Positions 16,676-24,508 of a DNA stretch of 64,000 nt are shown piece by piece. The notes below the pieces were generated by a model, which was given only the letters and a program-made list of their open reading frames with translations, made no database searches and was not told where the DNA came from. The position numbers and the translations under genes are program-made. How positions within the stretch are numbered: position 1 is the first letter of the stretch; each line of letters opens with the position of its first letter. Origin of the DNA: Nitrososphaera sp. (GTDB lineage: Archaea > Thermoproteota > Nitrososphaeria > Nitrososphaerales > Nitrososphaeraceae). The stretch is from contig JBDUUL010000019.1 of the NCBI GenBank assembly GCA_039938515.1, positions 1 to 64,000 on the forward strand. The letters are read 5' to 3'.

Positions 16676-17449
16676 CTACGTGTCCTCGAGGCCGAGCCAT
16701 CCGTAGCCCTTGGTTTCCAGTTCCTCGGAAAGCTCTTTTCCTCCTGACTTGATTACCTTGCCTTTGGCCACGACGTGGACATAGTCGAGCTTTTTCAGGT
16801 ATCGGAGAATTCGAGCGTAGTGGGTTATAACGAGGATCCCGGCGCCGGCCTCTATGAGCTTGTTAATAGCCTCGGCGACAGCCTTGACCGCGTCGATGTC
16901 AAGACCGGAGTCCGGCTCGTCAAGAATGGCAATGTGAGGTTTGAGCACCAGCATCTGCATAACCTCCGACCTCTTTTTCTCGCCGCCTGAAAACCCTTCG
17001 TTCAGGTACCTTCCCAGGAACGACTGGTCAAGCCCTACGGCGGCAAGGTTCTTCTTCACGTATTCGTGAAATTCCCTCACGGTGAGAAACACTTCGCGGT
17101 TCTGATCTTCAGAAAGAGATTTGTTTAAAGTGTTGTAGGCGTTGCGCAGAAAGTGGCTGTAGCCGACGCCTGATATTTCCGTCGGGTACTGAAATCCAAG
17201 GAAAATGCCCTTCCTCGCCCGAAGGTCAGTCGAGAGGTCCTTGATGCTCTCGCCTTTGACGAGGATGTCGCCGCCTGTTATCCTGTACTTTGGGTGCCCG
17301 AGGATTGCATTGGCAAGCGTGCTCTTGCCGGAGCCGTTGGGACCCATGATGGCGTGGACTTCGCCCCTGTCTATTGACAAGTTGAGCCCCGTGAGAATCT
17401 CCTTATCGTCGATATTTACCCGCAAATCCTTGACTTCGAGAAACGCCAT
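16676..17449 (-). CDS. sufC: Fe-S cluster assembly ATPase SufC
   Basis: A 257-residue ABC ATPase of the SufC type: LNLSIDRGEVHAIMGPNGSGKST with Walker A, GIFLGFQYPTEISGVGYSHF (SufC-specific Q-loop region), signature FSGGEKKRSEVMQM, Walker B AILDEPDSGLDIDAVK and H-loop VITHYARIL. SufC drives SufBCD in building Fe-S clusters. sufB and sufD are not next to it; they are presumably elsewhere. A TATA-like run ttatat (minus strand, about 17472-17478) sits 28 nt before the ATG, consistent with its own leaderless transcript. Confidence 0.95.
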   Translation of the reverse strand: MAFLEVKDLRVNIDDKEILTGLNLSIDRGEVHAIMGPNGSGKSTLANAILGHPKYRITGGDILVKGESIKDLSTDLRARKGIFLGFQYPTEISGVGYSHFLRNAYNTLNKSLSEDQNREVFLTVREFHEYVKKNLAAVGLDQSFLGRYLNEGFSGGEKKRSEVMQMLVLKPHIAILDEPDSGLDIDAVKAVAEAINKLIEAGAGILVITHYARILRYLKKLDYVHVVAKGKVIKSGGKELSEELETKGYGWLGLEDT

Positions 17450-17576
17450 ATAACGGTGTTTTACCAGAACTTGATATAAGCGTAATGGTCTTTCGGGTGC
17501 CGTTCTGCGGGACGCAAATCACACTGCCGTTGCGAGGTACACTCAAAAGGCGCCTAGCATTTTAGAGCCACAAAAC

Positions 17577-18554
17577 ATGAGACTTGGTCGATCTGAAGGC
17601 GTATTAGTCAGGCCGCTTGAGAGGTCCGAATTGGACGAGGCCGACAGGATAACCAGACTGGCCTTTGGGACGTTTCTTGGGATGCCGGATCCCATGAAAT
17701 TCATGGGAGACGCGGATTTTGTAAGAACCAGGTTTGAGACAAACCCGGAAGGAGCACTTGCAGCTGAAGTAAACGGCAGGCTCGTGGGCTCGAACTTTTT
17801 GCTCGACTGGGGAAGCGTGGGAATTTTCGGGCCTCTCACAATCCACCCTGACTACTGGCAGAAGGGTATCGCCCAAGCGCTGCTCGACAGGACCTTGGCT
17901 ATATTCGAAAAGTGGGGTACGCGCCACGTGGGGCTATTTACATTCGCCCAGAGTTCAAAGCATGTCCACCTCTACCAGAAATACGGTTTTTGGCCGCGTT
18001 TTCTCGTCGCAATCATGTCCAAAGATCTTGCCGCGGGCGATCCAGGCAGATTAAGTGGCAACTCTAGTGTCGTCATGTATTCAGAACTTTCAGACGACGA
18101 AAAGATGGCGTCAACTAAAATGTGCGCTGAAATGACTAACCAGCTTTTTTCTGGCCTTGACCTTCGCAGGGAAATTGCGGCGGTGCACAAACAAGAGCTC
18201 GGCGACACCCTGCTGCTAAGGTCAAGGGAAGGACGGGTTCTGGCAATGGCAATTTGCCATCTGGGGCCGGGCACCGAGGCCGGCGGCGGAAACTGCTACG
18301 TAAAGTTTGGCGCCGTCAGCCCAGTGCAAGAATCTGACACGGTATTTACCGACTTGATTGCCGCGTGCGAGCGTTTTGCCAAGTCAAGAGGAATTAACCG
18401 ACTGACAGCCGGTGCAAACACTGCCCGGCATAACTCATACAAGAAAATGATCGAGCTTGGATTCAAGACCGACATGCATGGTGTGGCGATGGACAGGCCA
18501 AATGAGCCTGCATACAACAGACCTGAAGTCTATGCCCTCGATGACTGGCGATGA
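17577..18554 (+). CDS. GNAT-family acetyltransferase
   Basis: A 325-residue protein. The N-terminal half is a GNAT domain: VRPLERSELDEADRI, GSVGIFGPLTIHPDYWQKGIAQALLD with the acetyl-CoA-binding motif A (QKGIAQAL in place of the usual R/Q-x-x-G-x-A), and the C-terminal part of the domain HLYQKYGFWPRFLVAIM. The second half (from about 170) looks like a diverged repeat of the fold, ending ARHNSYKKMIELGFKTDMHGVAM, which again resembles a GNAT beta5-alpha4 end. The substrate is unknown. It is transcribed alone, divergently from sufC. Confidence 0.8.
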   Translation: MRLGRSEGVLVRPLERSELDEADRITRLAFGTFLGMPDPMKFMGDADFVRTRFETNPEGALAAEVNGRLVGSNFLLDWGSVGIFGPLTIHPDYWQKGIAQALLDRTLAIFEKWGTRHVGLFTFAQSSKHVHLYQKYGFWPRFLVAIMSKDLAAGDPGRLSGNSSVVMYSELSDDEKMASTKMCAEMTNQLFSGLDLRREIAAVHKQELGDTLLLRSREGRVLAMAICHLGPGTEAGGGNCYVKFGAVSPVQESDTVFTDLIAACERFAKSRGINRLTAGANTARHNSYKKMIELGFKTDMHGVAMDRPNEPAYNRPEVYALDDWR

Positions 18555-18614
18555 CCGGTGTGCGCAAGGTAACCGTAGGGGCATGAGAAATTAGGTGCGA
18601 GCTTTGGACGGCTC

Positions 18615-18728
18615 TTATTCCTCGTCCTCCCCGTTGTCCTCCTCTTCTTCCTGGTCTTCGTCCTCGACCTGATGGGTTTCGTCTTTTATTTCGTCTCTTT
18701 CGGAGTCCTTTTCGCTCATTGAAGGCAT
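18615..18728 (-). CDS. very acidic 37-residue ORF
   Basis: On the minus strand, ATG at 18728 (or 18719) opens a short frame rich in Asp and Glu: SEKDSERDEIKDE, then a nearly pure D/E run to the stop. An overlapping 99-residue frame on the same strand is arginine/glycine-rich and looks like the out-of-frame shadow of the acidic codons. Acidic tails of this kind occur in small archaeal proteins, but low complexity limits confidence and no family is recognised. Confidence 0.35.
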   Translation of the reverse strand: MPSMSEKDSERDEIKDETHQVEDEDQEEEEDNGEDEE

Positions 18729-18819
18729 CTTGGCGCCGCTTGACTAATTGAGCTTTCGCCAAATATCTCTCGGCAGAGGCTTCCGCGAGCAGAATGCCCG
18801 ATCCCCTTGTGTCTCTAAT

Positions 18820-18999
18820 TCAGTGCGTTTTGCCAATGCGGCATGCCTGGCATGCCTCGCAACTGTCACAGTCGACTATTGAAGCGGATGATTCTCCAAC
18901 TGCGTACAGCATTGAGGCGTGAACGGAGCACAGCAAACCACCTTCGCCCAACAGGCCGCCCGCGGCGGGCCTTTCGCGAGTGCTGTTTTTTACGGGCAT
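18820..18999 (-). CDS. small cysteine-rich protein (putative metal binding)
   Basis: A 59-residue frame ending in the compact motif CDSCEACQACRIGKTH, four cysteines spaced C-x2-C-x2-C-x2-C and a terminal histidine, preceded by LLCSVHASMLYAVGESSAS. The ATG at 18999 is chosen over an upstream in-frame ATG at 19122 because a TATA-like run (tataatt on the plus strand at 19024-19030) lies about 28 nt upstream. The cysteine spacing suits a zinc or Fe-S site. I do not recognise the family. Confidence 0.45.
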   Translation of the reverse strand: MPVKNSTRERPAAGGLLGEGGLLCSVHASMLYAVGESSASIVDCDSCEACQACRIGKTH

Positions 19000-19212
19000 G
19001 CAAACATAATCACCAACGATGACTATAATTTTTTCTCCCCTTGGAAAGCAACAGAGACCTCCGCGTTCCAGCATCCGGACTTCGCACATGTGCGCCTGAA
19101 GGTTCTTGCGAAGAATTCCCACAGAGCAAGCATCATGAGTTCTTGCCTGCCAGACTGACGGGCGATTCGATTCAGGATTGTTTATGTAAAACCGGCGCTA
19201 AGTGTTACTCCA

Positions 19213-19437
19213 ATGAAAAGCCTTGACGGTCAGGGTTTCAAGTACCAGAACTACGCGTCAAAGGAAATTAACGGGTCTTTTGGCAGGCCCGACTGGATTT
19301 GCGACAAGTGCAGGGCGGTTTTTTCTGGGTATGAGCGTCTTAGGGAGCACAAGCGCGAGAATCACGCGTATGCCATTATCGCCGCCGTGTGCGGGGTCGA
19401 GTTGCTGAGCGCAATTTCGTCGGCACCTTGCTGCTAG
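19213..19437 (+). CDS. small C2H2 zinc-finger protein
   Basis: A 74-residue protein with one classical finger: CDKCRAVFSGYERLREHKRENH, that is C-x2-C-x12-H-x5-H, at residues about 30-51. The N-terminus is polar (KSLDGQGFKYQNYASKE) and the C-terminus is mildly hydrophobic with a final cysteine pair. Single-finger C2H2 proteins are common in thaumarchaea and are presumed nucleic-acid or protein binders. A TATA-like run (tttatgtaa, 19178-19186) precedes the ATG by about 30 nt. Confidence 0.72.
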   Translation: MKSLDGQGFKYQNYASKEINGSFGRPDWICDKCRAVFSGYERLREHKRENHAYAIIAAVCGVELLSAISSAPCC

Positions 19438-19477
19438 ATTCCTTTCCGGATTTTGCAAAAGAAAAGGTAAGCGCCGG

Positions 19478-20491
19478 CTACAGAGGCGTGATGTTTACGT
19501 TGCTAAAAGTCACCTGTGAATCCTCTGCATAAAGTCCGATGGTCCCGCTGCTGTATGTCGACGTATCGTAAAAGTCAAACACCTTGACACCGTTGACAAT
19601 GATCACCACGTGGCTGCCCTGAACCGTAATGTCCCAGTGCATTCCTCCGCCAATTGTAGCTCTGGGGGTTGTAGAGGTCTGGAGTATTTTCTGGTCAGTG
19701 GGATTTACACCTCCGTCGTACTTGCCGGATTCAGAACCATCGGTCTTTACGAGAAAGTACTTGAAGTGCGTGTTGTCATTGTAATGCCAGAATATCCAGG
19801 CTACCTCCCAGTTGTTAGGGGAACTGTAGAGCCGGGTCTGCTTGTTGGTAGAAACATCAAGCGACAGTTCAAAGTTCTTGAATGTTTGCGTCGAAAGTGT
19901 GAGGGCTGATTGCGATTGCGAGCTTTGAGTCACAGGATTTGTGTTCTCAAAATATACGTTCTTGCCGCCAATCGGCGTCACTCCAAATGCTCCGGCTCCA
20001 TTCCAGACGCCATACCACTTACCGTTTGGACTGGTATAGGTAGGCGTCAGGGTATAGGTAGAGGGAAAGCTGTCATAGAGGGAATAGGTAACGTAGACCT
20101 CGGACCAGTTCTGGTTTCCAGCGTTATCAGTTGCCCTTGCCAGAATTCTATAGTGTCCCACCGCCAGCGAACTCAGGTCAATCGAGACAGACCATGTAGA
20201 CCAGTCGCCCGCAGCGCGGGGTGTAGCCAGACGATATGCAGTGTCGTTCAACCTCACTTCGACTCGGTTTATGCCGCTTCCAACGTCTTGCGCGGTGCCC
20301 TGCACTAGCAGCGCGCCGGAGCTGACCTTCGCACCCCCCACCGGACTTGTTATGGATAGGTTTGGAAGAGTCGTATCGGTTGGAGATTGCGAGATCGCCG
20401 AGGCCTGATTCAAAAGTCCGGGAATCACAGAATAGGGCGGTGTCAAAGTGCAGATCAATAGTGCAGACAATATTAGATAAGATTTCTTCAT
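19478..20491 (-). CDS. exported protein with an Ig-like domain and a LamG/DUF1080-like beta-jelly-roll
   Basis: A 337-residue protein with a signal peptide (KSYLILSALLICTLTPPYSVIP). Residues about 42-135 form an Ig-like domain of the bacterial Big type: SITSPVGGAKVSSGALLVQG, VEVRLNDTAY, RILARATDNAGNQNW. Residues about 160-337 look like a concanavalin-type jelly roll: FKNFELSLDVSTNKQTR, WEVAWIFWHYNDNTHFKYFL, and a final strand pair GTIGLYAEDSQVTFSNVNI. Such domains bind or hydrolyse sugars (3-keto-disaccharide hydrolase, laminin-G). No C-terminal anchor is visible, so it may be released or bound non-covalently. Confidence 0.75.
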   Translation of the reverse strand: MKKSYLILSALLICTLTPPYSVIPGLLNQASAISQSPTDTTLPNLSITSPVGGAKVSSGALLVQGTAQDVGSGINRVEVRLNDTAYRLATPRAAGDWSTWSVSIDLSSLAVGHYRILARATDNAGNQNWSEVYVTYSLYDSFPSTYTLTPTYTSPNGKWYGVWNGAGAFGVTPIGGKNVYFENTNPVTQSSQSQSALTLSTQTFKNFELSLDVSTNKQTRLYSSPNNWEVAWIFWHYNDNTHFKYFLVKTDGSESGKYDGGVNPTDQKILQTSTTPRATIGGGMHWDITVQGSHVVIIVNGVKVFDFYDTSTYSSGTIGLYAEDSQVTFSNVNITPL

Positions 20492-20675
20492 TTTTCGGGG
20501 AAGACGAACCCATGCGATATAGTGATTGATGAGCGCTTGGCTGAGAACACGAGAATTGCCAAGGATTCTGGCTCATGCTGAATTCTTGAGTTTCGCATTC
20601 CATCGCGGGTGCGGGGTTATTATACGGCGGGCGATCACTCAAGATGTTGGCCTTGCGCCTTGTAGAGATCGCAAA

Positions 20676-21740
20676 ATGAAACCGATAATTCTAGTGACCT
20701 ATCCCGACGATTTTGCCATGGAGGAGGCAACCAGCCTGGTCGAATCTGCAGACAGGACCGTGCTCAAGGTTTACACCCAGAAATACCTTAACCATTCAAA
20801 GTACGGAATCGGGGCGGGCAAGGCCGAGGAAATCACCGAGTTTGTGCAGGAATCAAAGGCCGAACAGGTGATCGTTGACGAACACCTGACATCAAAGCAA
20901 ATTCACAACCTGGAAAAATTGACAGGAGTGCAGGTCATTGACAGGGAGCGACTGATACTTGACATTTTTTACTCCCGGGCAACAACGAACGAGGCGAAAT
21001 TGCAGATTCAGCTGGCCGAGGTTCAGTACGAGATGCCGCGCGTAAGGGAGATGGCCAAGCTTCTAAGTGGCGACGAGAGGCCCGGCAAAGGCGGCAGCGG
21101 CGAGTACACAGTGGACGTCAAGTTCCGCGACCTGAAAAGAAGGATGGGGTTTATCAGGGCAAAATTAAGGGAAGCAGAGAGCAAGCGGCAGCTTTACCAG
21201 CAGCAGAGAGCAAGGACGGGGACGCCCATCGTTTCGCTGGTTGGATACACAAGCGCCGGCAAGACCACGCTTTTCAACCTGCTGACGCAGGAACAAAAGG
21301 AAACTTCGGCCAGCCTTTTTACGACGCTCTCGACAACCACCAGATCTGCAAAGCTTGACGAGCAGACCGGCGTGCTTATGACTGACACGGTGGGTTTTAT
21401 CAGCAGGCTCCCGACGTACATGATAGACGCTTTCAAGTCGACGCTTGAAGAGTCGCTTCATGCAGACCTTATCCTGCTGCTCGTCGATTGTTCAGAAAAT
21501 CTGGATGAAATCCGGATCAAGTACCACAGCTGCCTAAACGTGCTAAAGGAGCTGCATGCCGACGAATCCAAAATCCAGGTAGTGCTGACCAAGCAGGATC
21601 GTGCTGAGAATCAGCCCGCGGATCAGGTCGCCAGTATGCTCGGCCTTCAGGATCCCGTCATCCTTTCGTCCAAATCCGGCTATGGGCTTCGAAAGCTAAA
21701 AAATACAATTCGAGAGCGCCTGAAGGCAGTTCGTCAGTAG
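20676..21740 (+). CDS. hflX: HflX-family GTPase
   Basis: A 354-residue ribosome-associated GTPase. Residues 1-180 hold the HflX N-terminal domain (YGIGAGKAEEITEFVQE, VIVDEHLTSKQIHNLEKL, QIQLAEVQYEMPRVR), followed by a coiled coil (LKRRMGFIRAKLREAESKR). The G domain has G1 GYTSAGKTTLFNLL, G3 DTVGFI and G4 TKQD. HflX splits or rescues ribosomes and is widespread in archaea. The ATG at 20676 is chosen because the family starts at about MKPIILVTYPDD; an in-frame ATG 50 codons upstream would add a sequence unlike HflX. Confidence 0.93.
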   Translation: MKPIILVTYPDDFAMEEATSLVESADRTVLKVYTQKYLNHSKYGIGAGKAEEITEFVQESKAEQVIVDEHLTSKQIHNLEKLTGVQVIDRERLILDIFYSRATTNEAKLQIQLAEVQYEMPRVREMAKLLSGDERPGKGGSGEYTVDVKFRDLKRRMGFIRAKLREAESKRQLYQQQRARTGTPIVSLVGYTSAGKTTLFNLLTQEQKETSASLFTTLSTTTRSAKLDEQTGVLMTDTVGFISRLPTYMIDAFKSTLEESLHADLILLLVDCSENLDEIRIKYHSCLNVLKELHADESKIQVVLTKQDRAENQPADQVASMLGLQDPVILSSKSGYGLRKLKNTIRERLKAVRQ

Positions 21741-21742
21741 GA

Positions 21743-23833
21743 TCAATTTCGCACAGCGAGCTGCGAAATGGAGACGCCGCTTAGGCTCGAAGGCACTTGG
21801 AGGTTGTCGACCACAAACACCCTCAGCTCATAGTTGCCTCCAGCTGAGGGGACCCATGCGCCGGTTGAATTGATTGCAAAGGTTTGTTCGTTCTTTGCAG
21901 GGTCGGCAGCGCCGTAGTCAAGATATTCCGTGACGCCGGTTTCAAGCGATCTTACTTCAAAGATAGCGAATATTTTGCCAGTTCCGGACGTGCGGATCGA
22001 AGTGGCGTTTATCGCAAAGTGAACCTTGTCGCCGGCTGCAGGTGTGACAGTGGAAGCAGGCATTTTTCCCTCGATAGACCCGAAGGGTTTTGAGATTTCC
22101 ACCGAGCGCGAGGTCAGGTTATCCGCTGTCACGACCAAGCTGATAACATAATCCTGCAGATGCGGCTTGGAGGTGCTGGTCGGATATGGTGAGACGTTTT
22201 GCAGGGTCACCGTAAGGCCATCAAGCGCGCCTGTAACTGAAGCGCCCGACCCGGCTGGCGCGGTCAAATTCAGTTGCGCCATTGGCTGGTCGCTGTCCGC
22301 TGCTTTGGCGTTTAGCAACACCGAAACACGTCCTGCCCAGATGCATCGAACGTCAGATGGACAGCGCGAGTCCTCGGTGACATTTGCAAAATGTAGCGCA
22401 AGGTTAGCATCCTTCACAGTCACCGACTGGTTATAGGCGAGAAGAAAAGGCTCGCCGAGTGTGGCATTTGCCGGCAAGATGTTGACCGTCAGAGACTGCG
22501 TCACGTCGGAGGGAGAACCGGCACCGCCCCCGGTCTGGTACTCAAAGTGGACCGTGGCATTATCCGATCCTGACTGGTTTGCCTCGAGGTACTGGCCAAC
22601 CAGGCCGGGGATTTTTACGCTATCTGTCTGGCCGGGCTGGAGCTGCCTGAGCACTGGCATGATGTTGCACGGCCTACCCTGATAGCTTGCCAAGCCTTTG
22701 GCAAAGGAAACTGAAAAGGACGGGCTGCAGGAAGGGCTGTATTGAATCGTCTGGGTCGAGTTGTTTACGACTGTTGCGTTAATCCAGAAGGGGACGCCCG
22801 CTCGGATTACCGGTGGAATAATCCTTGCCTTCAGTGTGACAGGGTTCCCGGTTTGCTGTCCGTTTGATTGAGGCGGGCTTACGATGCTCACCACCCCACC
22901 AGAGTTCTGCAACACCACGTTCTGGCTCGAGCTTGCCTGCGGATTTGGAGTCACCGCGTTATAAGGCGGAGTTGCGGCGGGAACCGAAGTATATACGTCA
23001 AAGCCGTGCACCGTAAACTGGGCCACGCTTGGAAATTCCACGCCACTAAGCGTGGCGCCGAATGGGGGATTTTGCATGTTTTCGGTACCGCTTGAAACTT
23101 GAATTACGAGGTCAAACATGGCGGTGTTCTGTCCTTCCTCGATAAACATGGCGCCGGTATAGTTCATTGTCCCGCCAGTAACTGAAAGTACGGATGCATT
23201 GGCTGGAAACCGATCTATTGCGGTAGGGTCAATGTTTGCATTCTGGTCCGAGATTGTAAGGACAATCCTGTTGCCATCTCCTGCGGTAGTCCTGTCGACG
23301 CTTGCGACTGCGATTGACTTGGAAAACTGGATTATCTGTGACTGGCCGCCATAACTCACTGATACGGAATCCCCGTCGCGCATGTAATTGCCCGAGCCCA
23401 GTGCAAGCGAGAAATCTCGCGGTCCGAGCTGCGGGCTCGAGTTAATCCTACCAACCTCGTAATCATTTGGGAAGGTTGGGTTTGCCGGAACGAGTGCGTT
23501 TGAAGTGGTGAGGTAGAGCTCGAAAGTGCCGGAAGAGCCCTCGCTCGCAATCAGGGTGTCGGCGCTGGCAAGGACTGTAGAACCGCGTCTGGCTTCGATA
23601 TGCGGCGTGATTGTCGAGCCGGCGGTGTTCTTGAGCGGGTCGGAAATAACGACCCGGACAAGTCCTGGCCCGTACCAGTGATCCGCGCTCGGGGTAATGG
23701 TTGTGGAAAGCGCTGAAGAGAGATTTGGAGGTGATACAGCCAGCATTAAAGTCGCTACAAGGCAAAGCGTCCCGGCCAAAATCCGGCGCAGTGGCAGGGT
23801 TCTTGAAAAATTTTGAAGCATTAACGGCAGCAA
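21743..23833 (-). CDS. large exported beta-sandwich protein of unknown function
   Basis: A 696-residue protein with a signal peptide (RRILAGTLCLVATLMLAVSPP). The mature part is all beta in character, with many N-x-S/T sequons, an early region typical of archaeal surface proteins (WYGPGLVRVVISDPLKN, then GDGNRIVLTISDQNANIDPT) and a region near residues 490-520 with EDSRCPSDVRCIWAGRVSV, a block seen in several exported bacterial and archaeal proteins of unknown role. No membrane anchor or sorting tail is visible at the C-terminus. It converges tail-to-tail with hflX, with only 2 nt between them. Confidence 0.7.
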   Translation of the reverse strand: MLPLMLQNFSRTLPLRRILAGTLCLVATLMLAVSPPNLSSALSTTITPSADHWYGPGLVRVVISDPLKNTAGSTITPHIEARRGSTVLASADTLIASEGSSGTFELYLTTSNALVPANPTFPNDYEVGRINSSPQLGPRDFSLALGSGNYMRDGDSVSVSYGGQSQIIQFSKSIAVASVDRTTAGDGNRIVLTISDQNANIDPTAIDRFPANASVLSVTGGTMNYTGAMFIEEGQNTAMFDLVIQVSSGTENMQNPPFGATLSGVEFPSVAQFTVHGFDVYTSVPAATPPYNAVTPNPQASSSQNVVLQNSGGVVSIVSPPQSNGQQTGNPVTLKARIIPPVIRAGVPFWINATVVNNSTQTIQYSPSCSPSFSVSFAKGLASYQGRPCNIMPVLRQLQPGQTDSVKIPGLVGQYLEANQSGSDNATVHFEYQTGGGAGSPSDVTQSLTVNILPANATLGEPFLLAYNQSVTVKDANLALHFANVTEDSRCPSDVRCIWAGRVSVLLNAKAADSDQPMAQLNLTAPAGSGASVTGALDGLTVTLQNVSPYPTSTSKPHLQDYVISLVVTADNLTSRSVEISKPFGSIEGKMPASTVTPAAGDKVHFAINATSIRTSGTGKIFAIFEVRSLETGVTEYLDYGAADPAKNEQTFAINSTGAWVPSAGGNYELRVFVVDNLQVPSSLSGVSISQLAVRN

Positions 23834-24067
23834 TTATGGGCCCTGCAGGTTATAACCCATCCGGAGCTGCCACTCTTGACTTGAAATTCCCGTAGCCTTC
23901 CTCTGGCCCGAGGGTTCCTAGTGATCATGTCTCCTTTGCGCGGTCTGCAGCACTCATTAGTCATTTTGTGCATACCAAAGCGTTGGCGGCCAAACGGAAA
24001 ACCACGCTTGTAGACATGTCGGGAAAGAACAGACTCCCGGCGTGGAGGGCTGAAGAAAACGCCAATA

Positions 24068-24190
24068 CTAGTGTATCAGATTGCCCAGCTCGGCCAAGGC
24101 TATCGCAACAGCGGCGAGAAGAGCCCCAGAGCCAAGAATCTTGAATATGCGTCTGCTTCGAGGCGCGTCAAGGACGCTTGATGTCTGCAT
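24068..24190 (-). CDS. 40-residue single-span membrane protein
   Basis: The minus strand gives a 40-residue frame from ATG at 24190: a basic N-terminus (QTSSVLDAPRSRRIFKI) followed by one hydrophobic helix (LGSGALLAAVAIALAELG) and NLIH at the end. The positive-inside layout and length are those of small accessory subunits of membrane complexes, though none can be named. It is too short to be found by length filters and no homologue is known to me. Confidence 0.45.
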   Translation of the reverse strand: MQTSSVLDAPRSRRIFKILGSGALLAAVAIALAELGNLIH

Positions 24191-24508
24191 CACAGGAGCA
24201 GTTCAACAGGCATTCAATAGCTTAGTGGTGAAAGTGATTTCACAAATAGCTAACAATTTACCGGCACATTCTACTTGGACTTTGAGTCCACTGCAGGAGC
24301 TTGCCCATCAGCGCGGATTCAGCAGCCTGCATGGAGGCATGGGAATTGCACTGCAAATTCATTCTGCCGCTTGCCAGAGAGACAAAACCCGAATACGCAT
24401 GAACCCCGTCGGCAGCCGCCGAATAGAGATTCGCACACAAGAAAGTACAAAGTTCTAGAACGCTTCTGCCTCTGATCTTAAATTAGAGTTCTTTTGTAGC
24501 AACGGTAT
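24191..24508. other. intergenic stretch before the histidine kinase gene
   Basis: About 318 bases. Open frames exist on both strands (plus 24081-24458, minus 24258-24440), but their products show no domain, signal or repeated motif and they overlap each other. The last 35 bases hold a TATA-like run (ttaaatta, 24478-24485) 30-31 nt before the TTG start of the kinase. Nothing else stands out. Confidence 0.4.

Noticed and set aside
18463-18762. 99-residue Arg/Gly-rich frame on the minus strand
   Set aside because: It overlaps the GNAT gene end and looks like the frame shadow of the acidic D/E codons at 18615-18728; composition is low-complexity and has no domain.
23968-24144. 58-residue plus-strand frame from GTG 23968
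   Set aside because: It is antisense to the better-shaped 40-residue membrane ORF and its second half looks like a shadow; no promoter or motif.
24081-24458. 125-residue plus-strand frame before the histidine kinase
   Set aside because: No domain, odd composition, and it overlaps the minus-strand small membrane ORF; no TATA-like box at its start.
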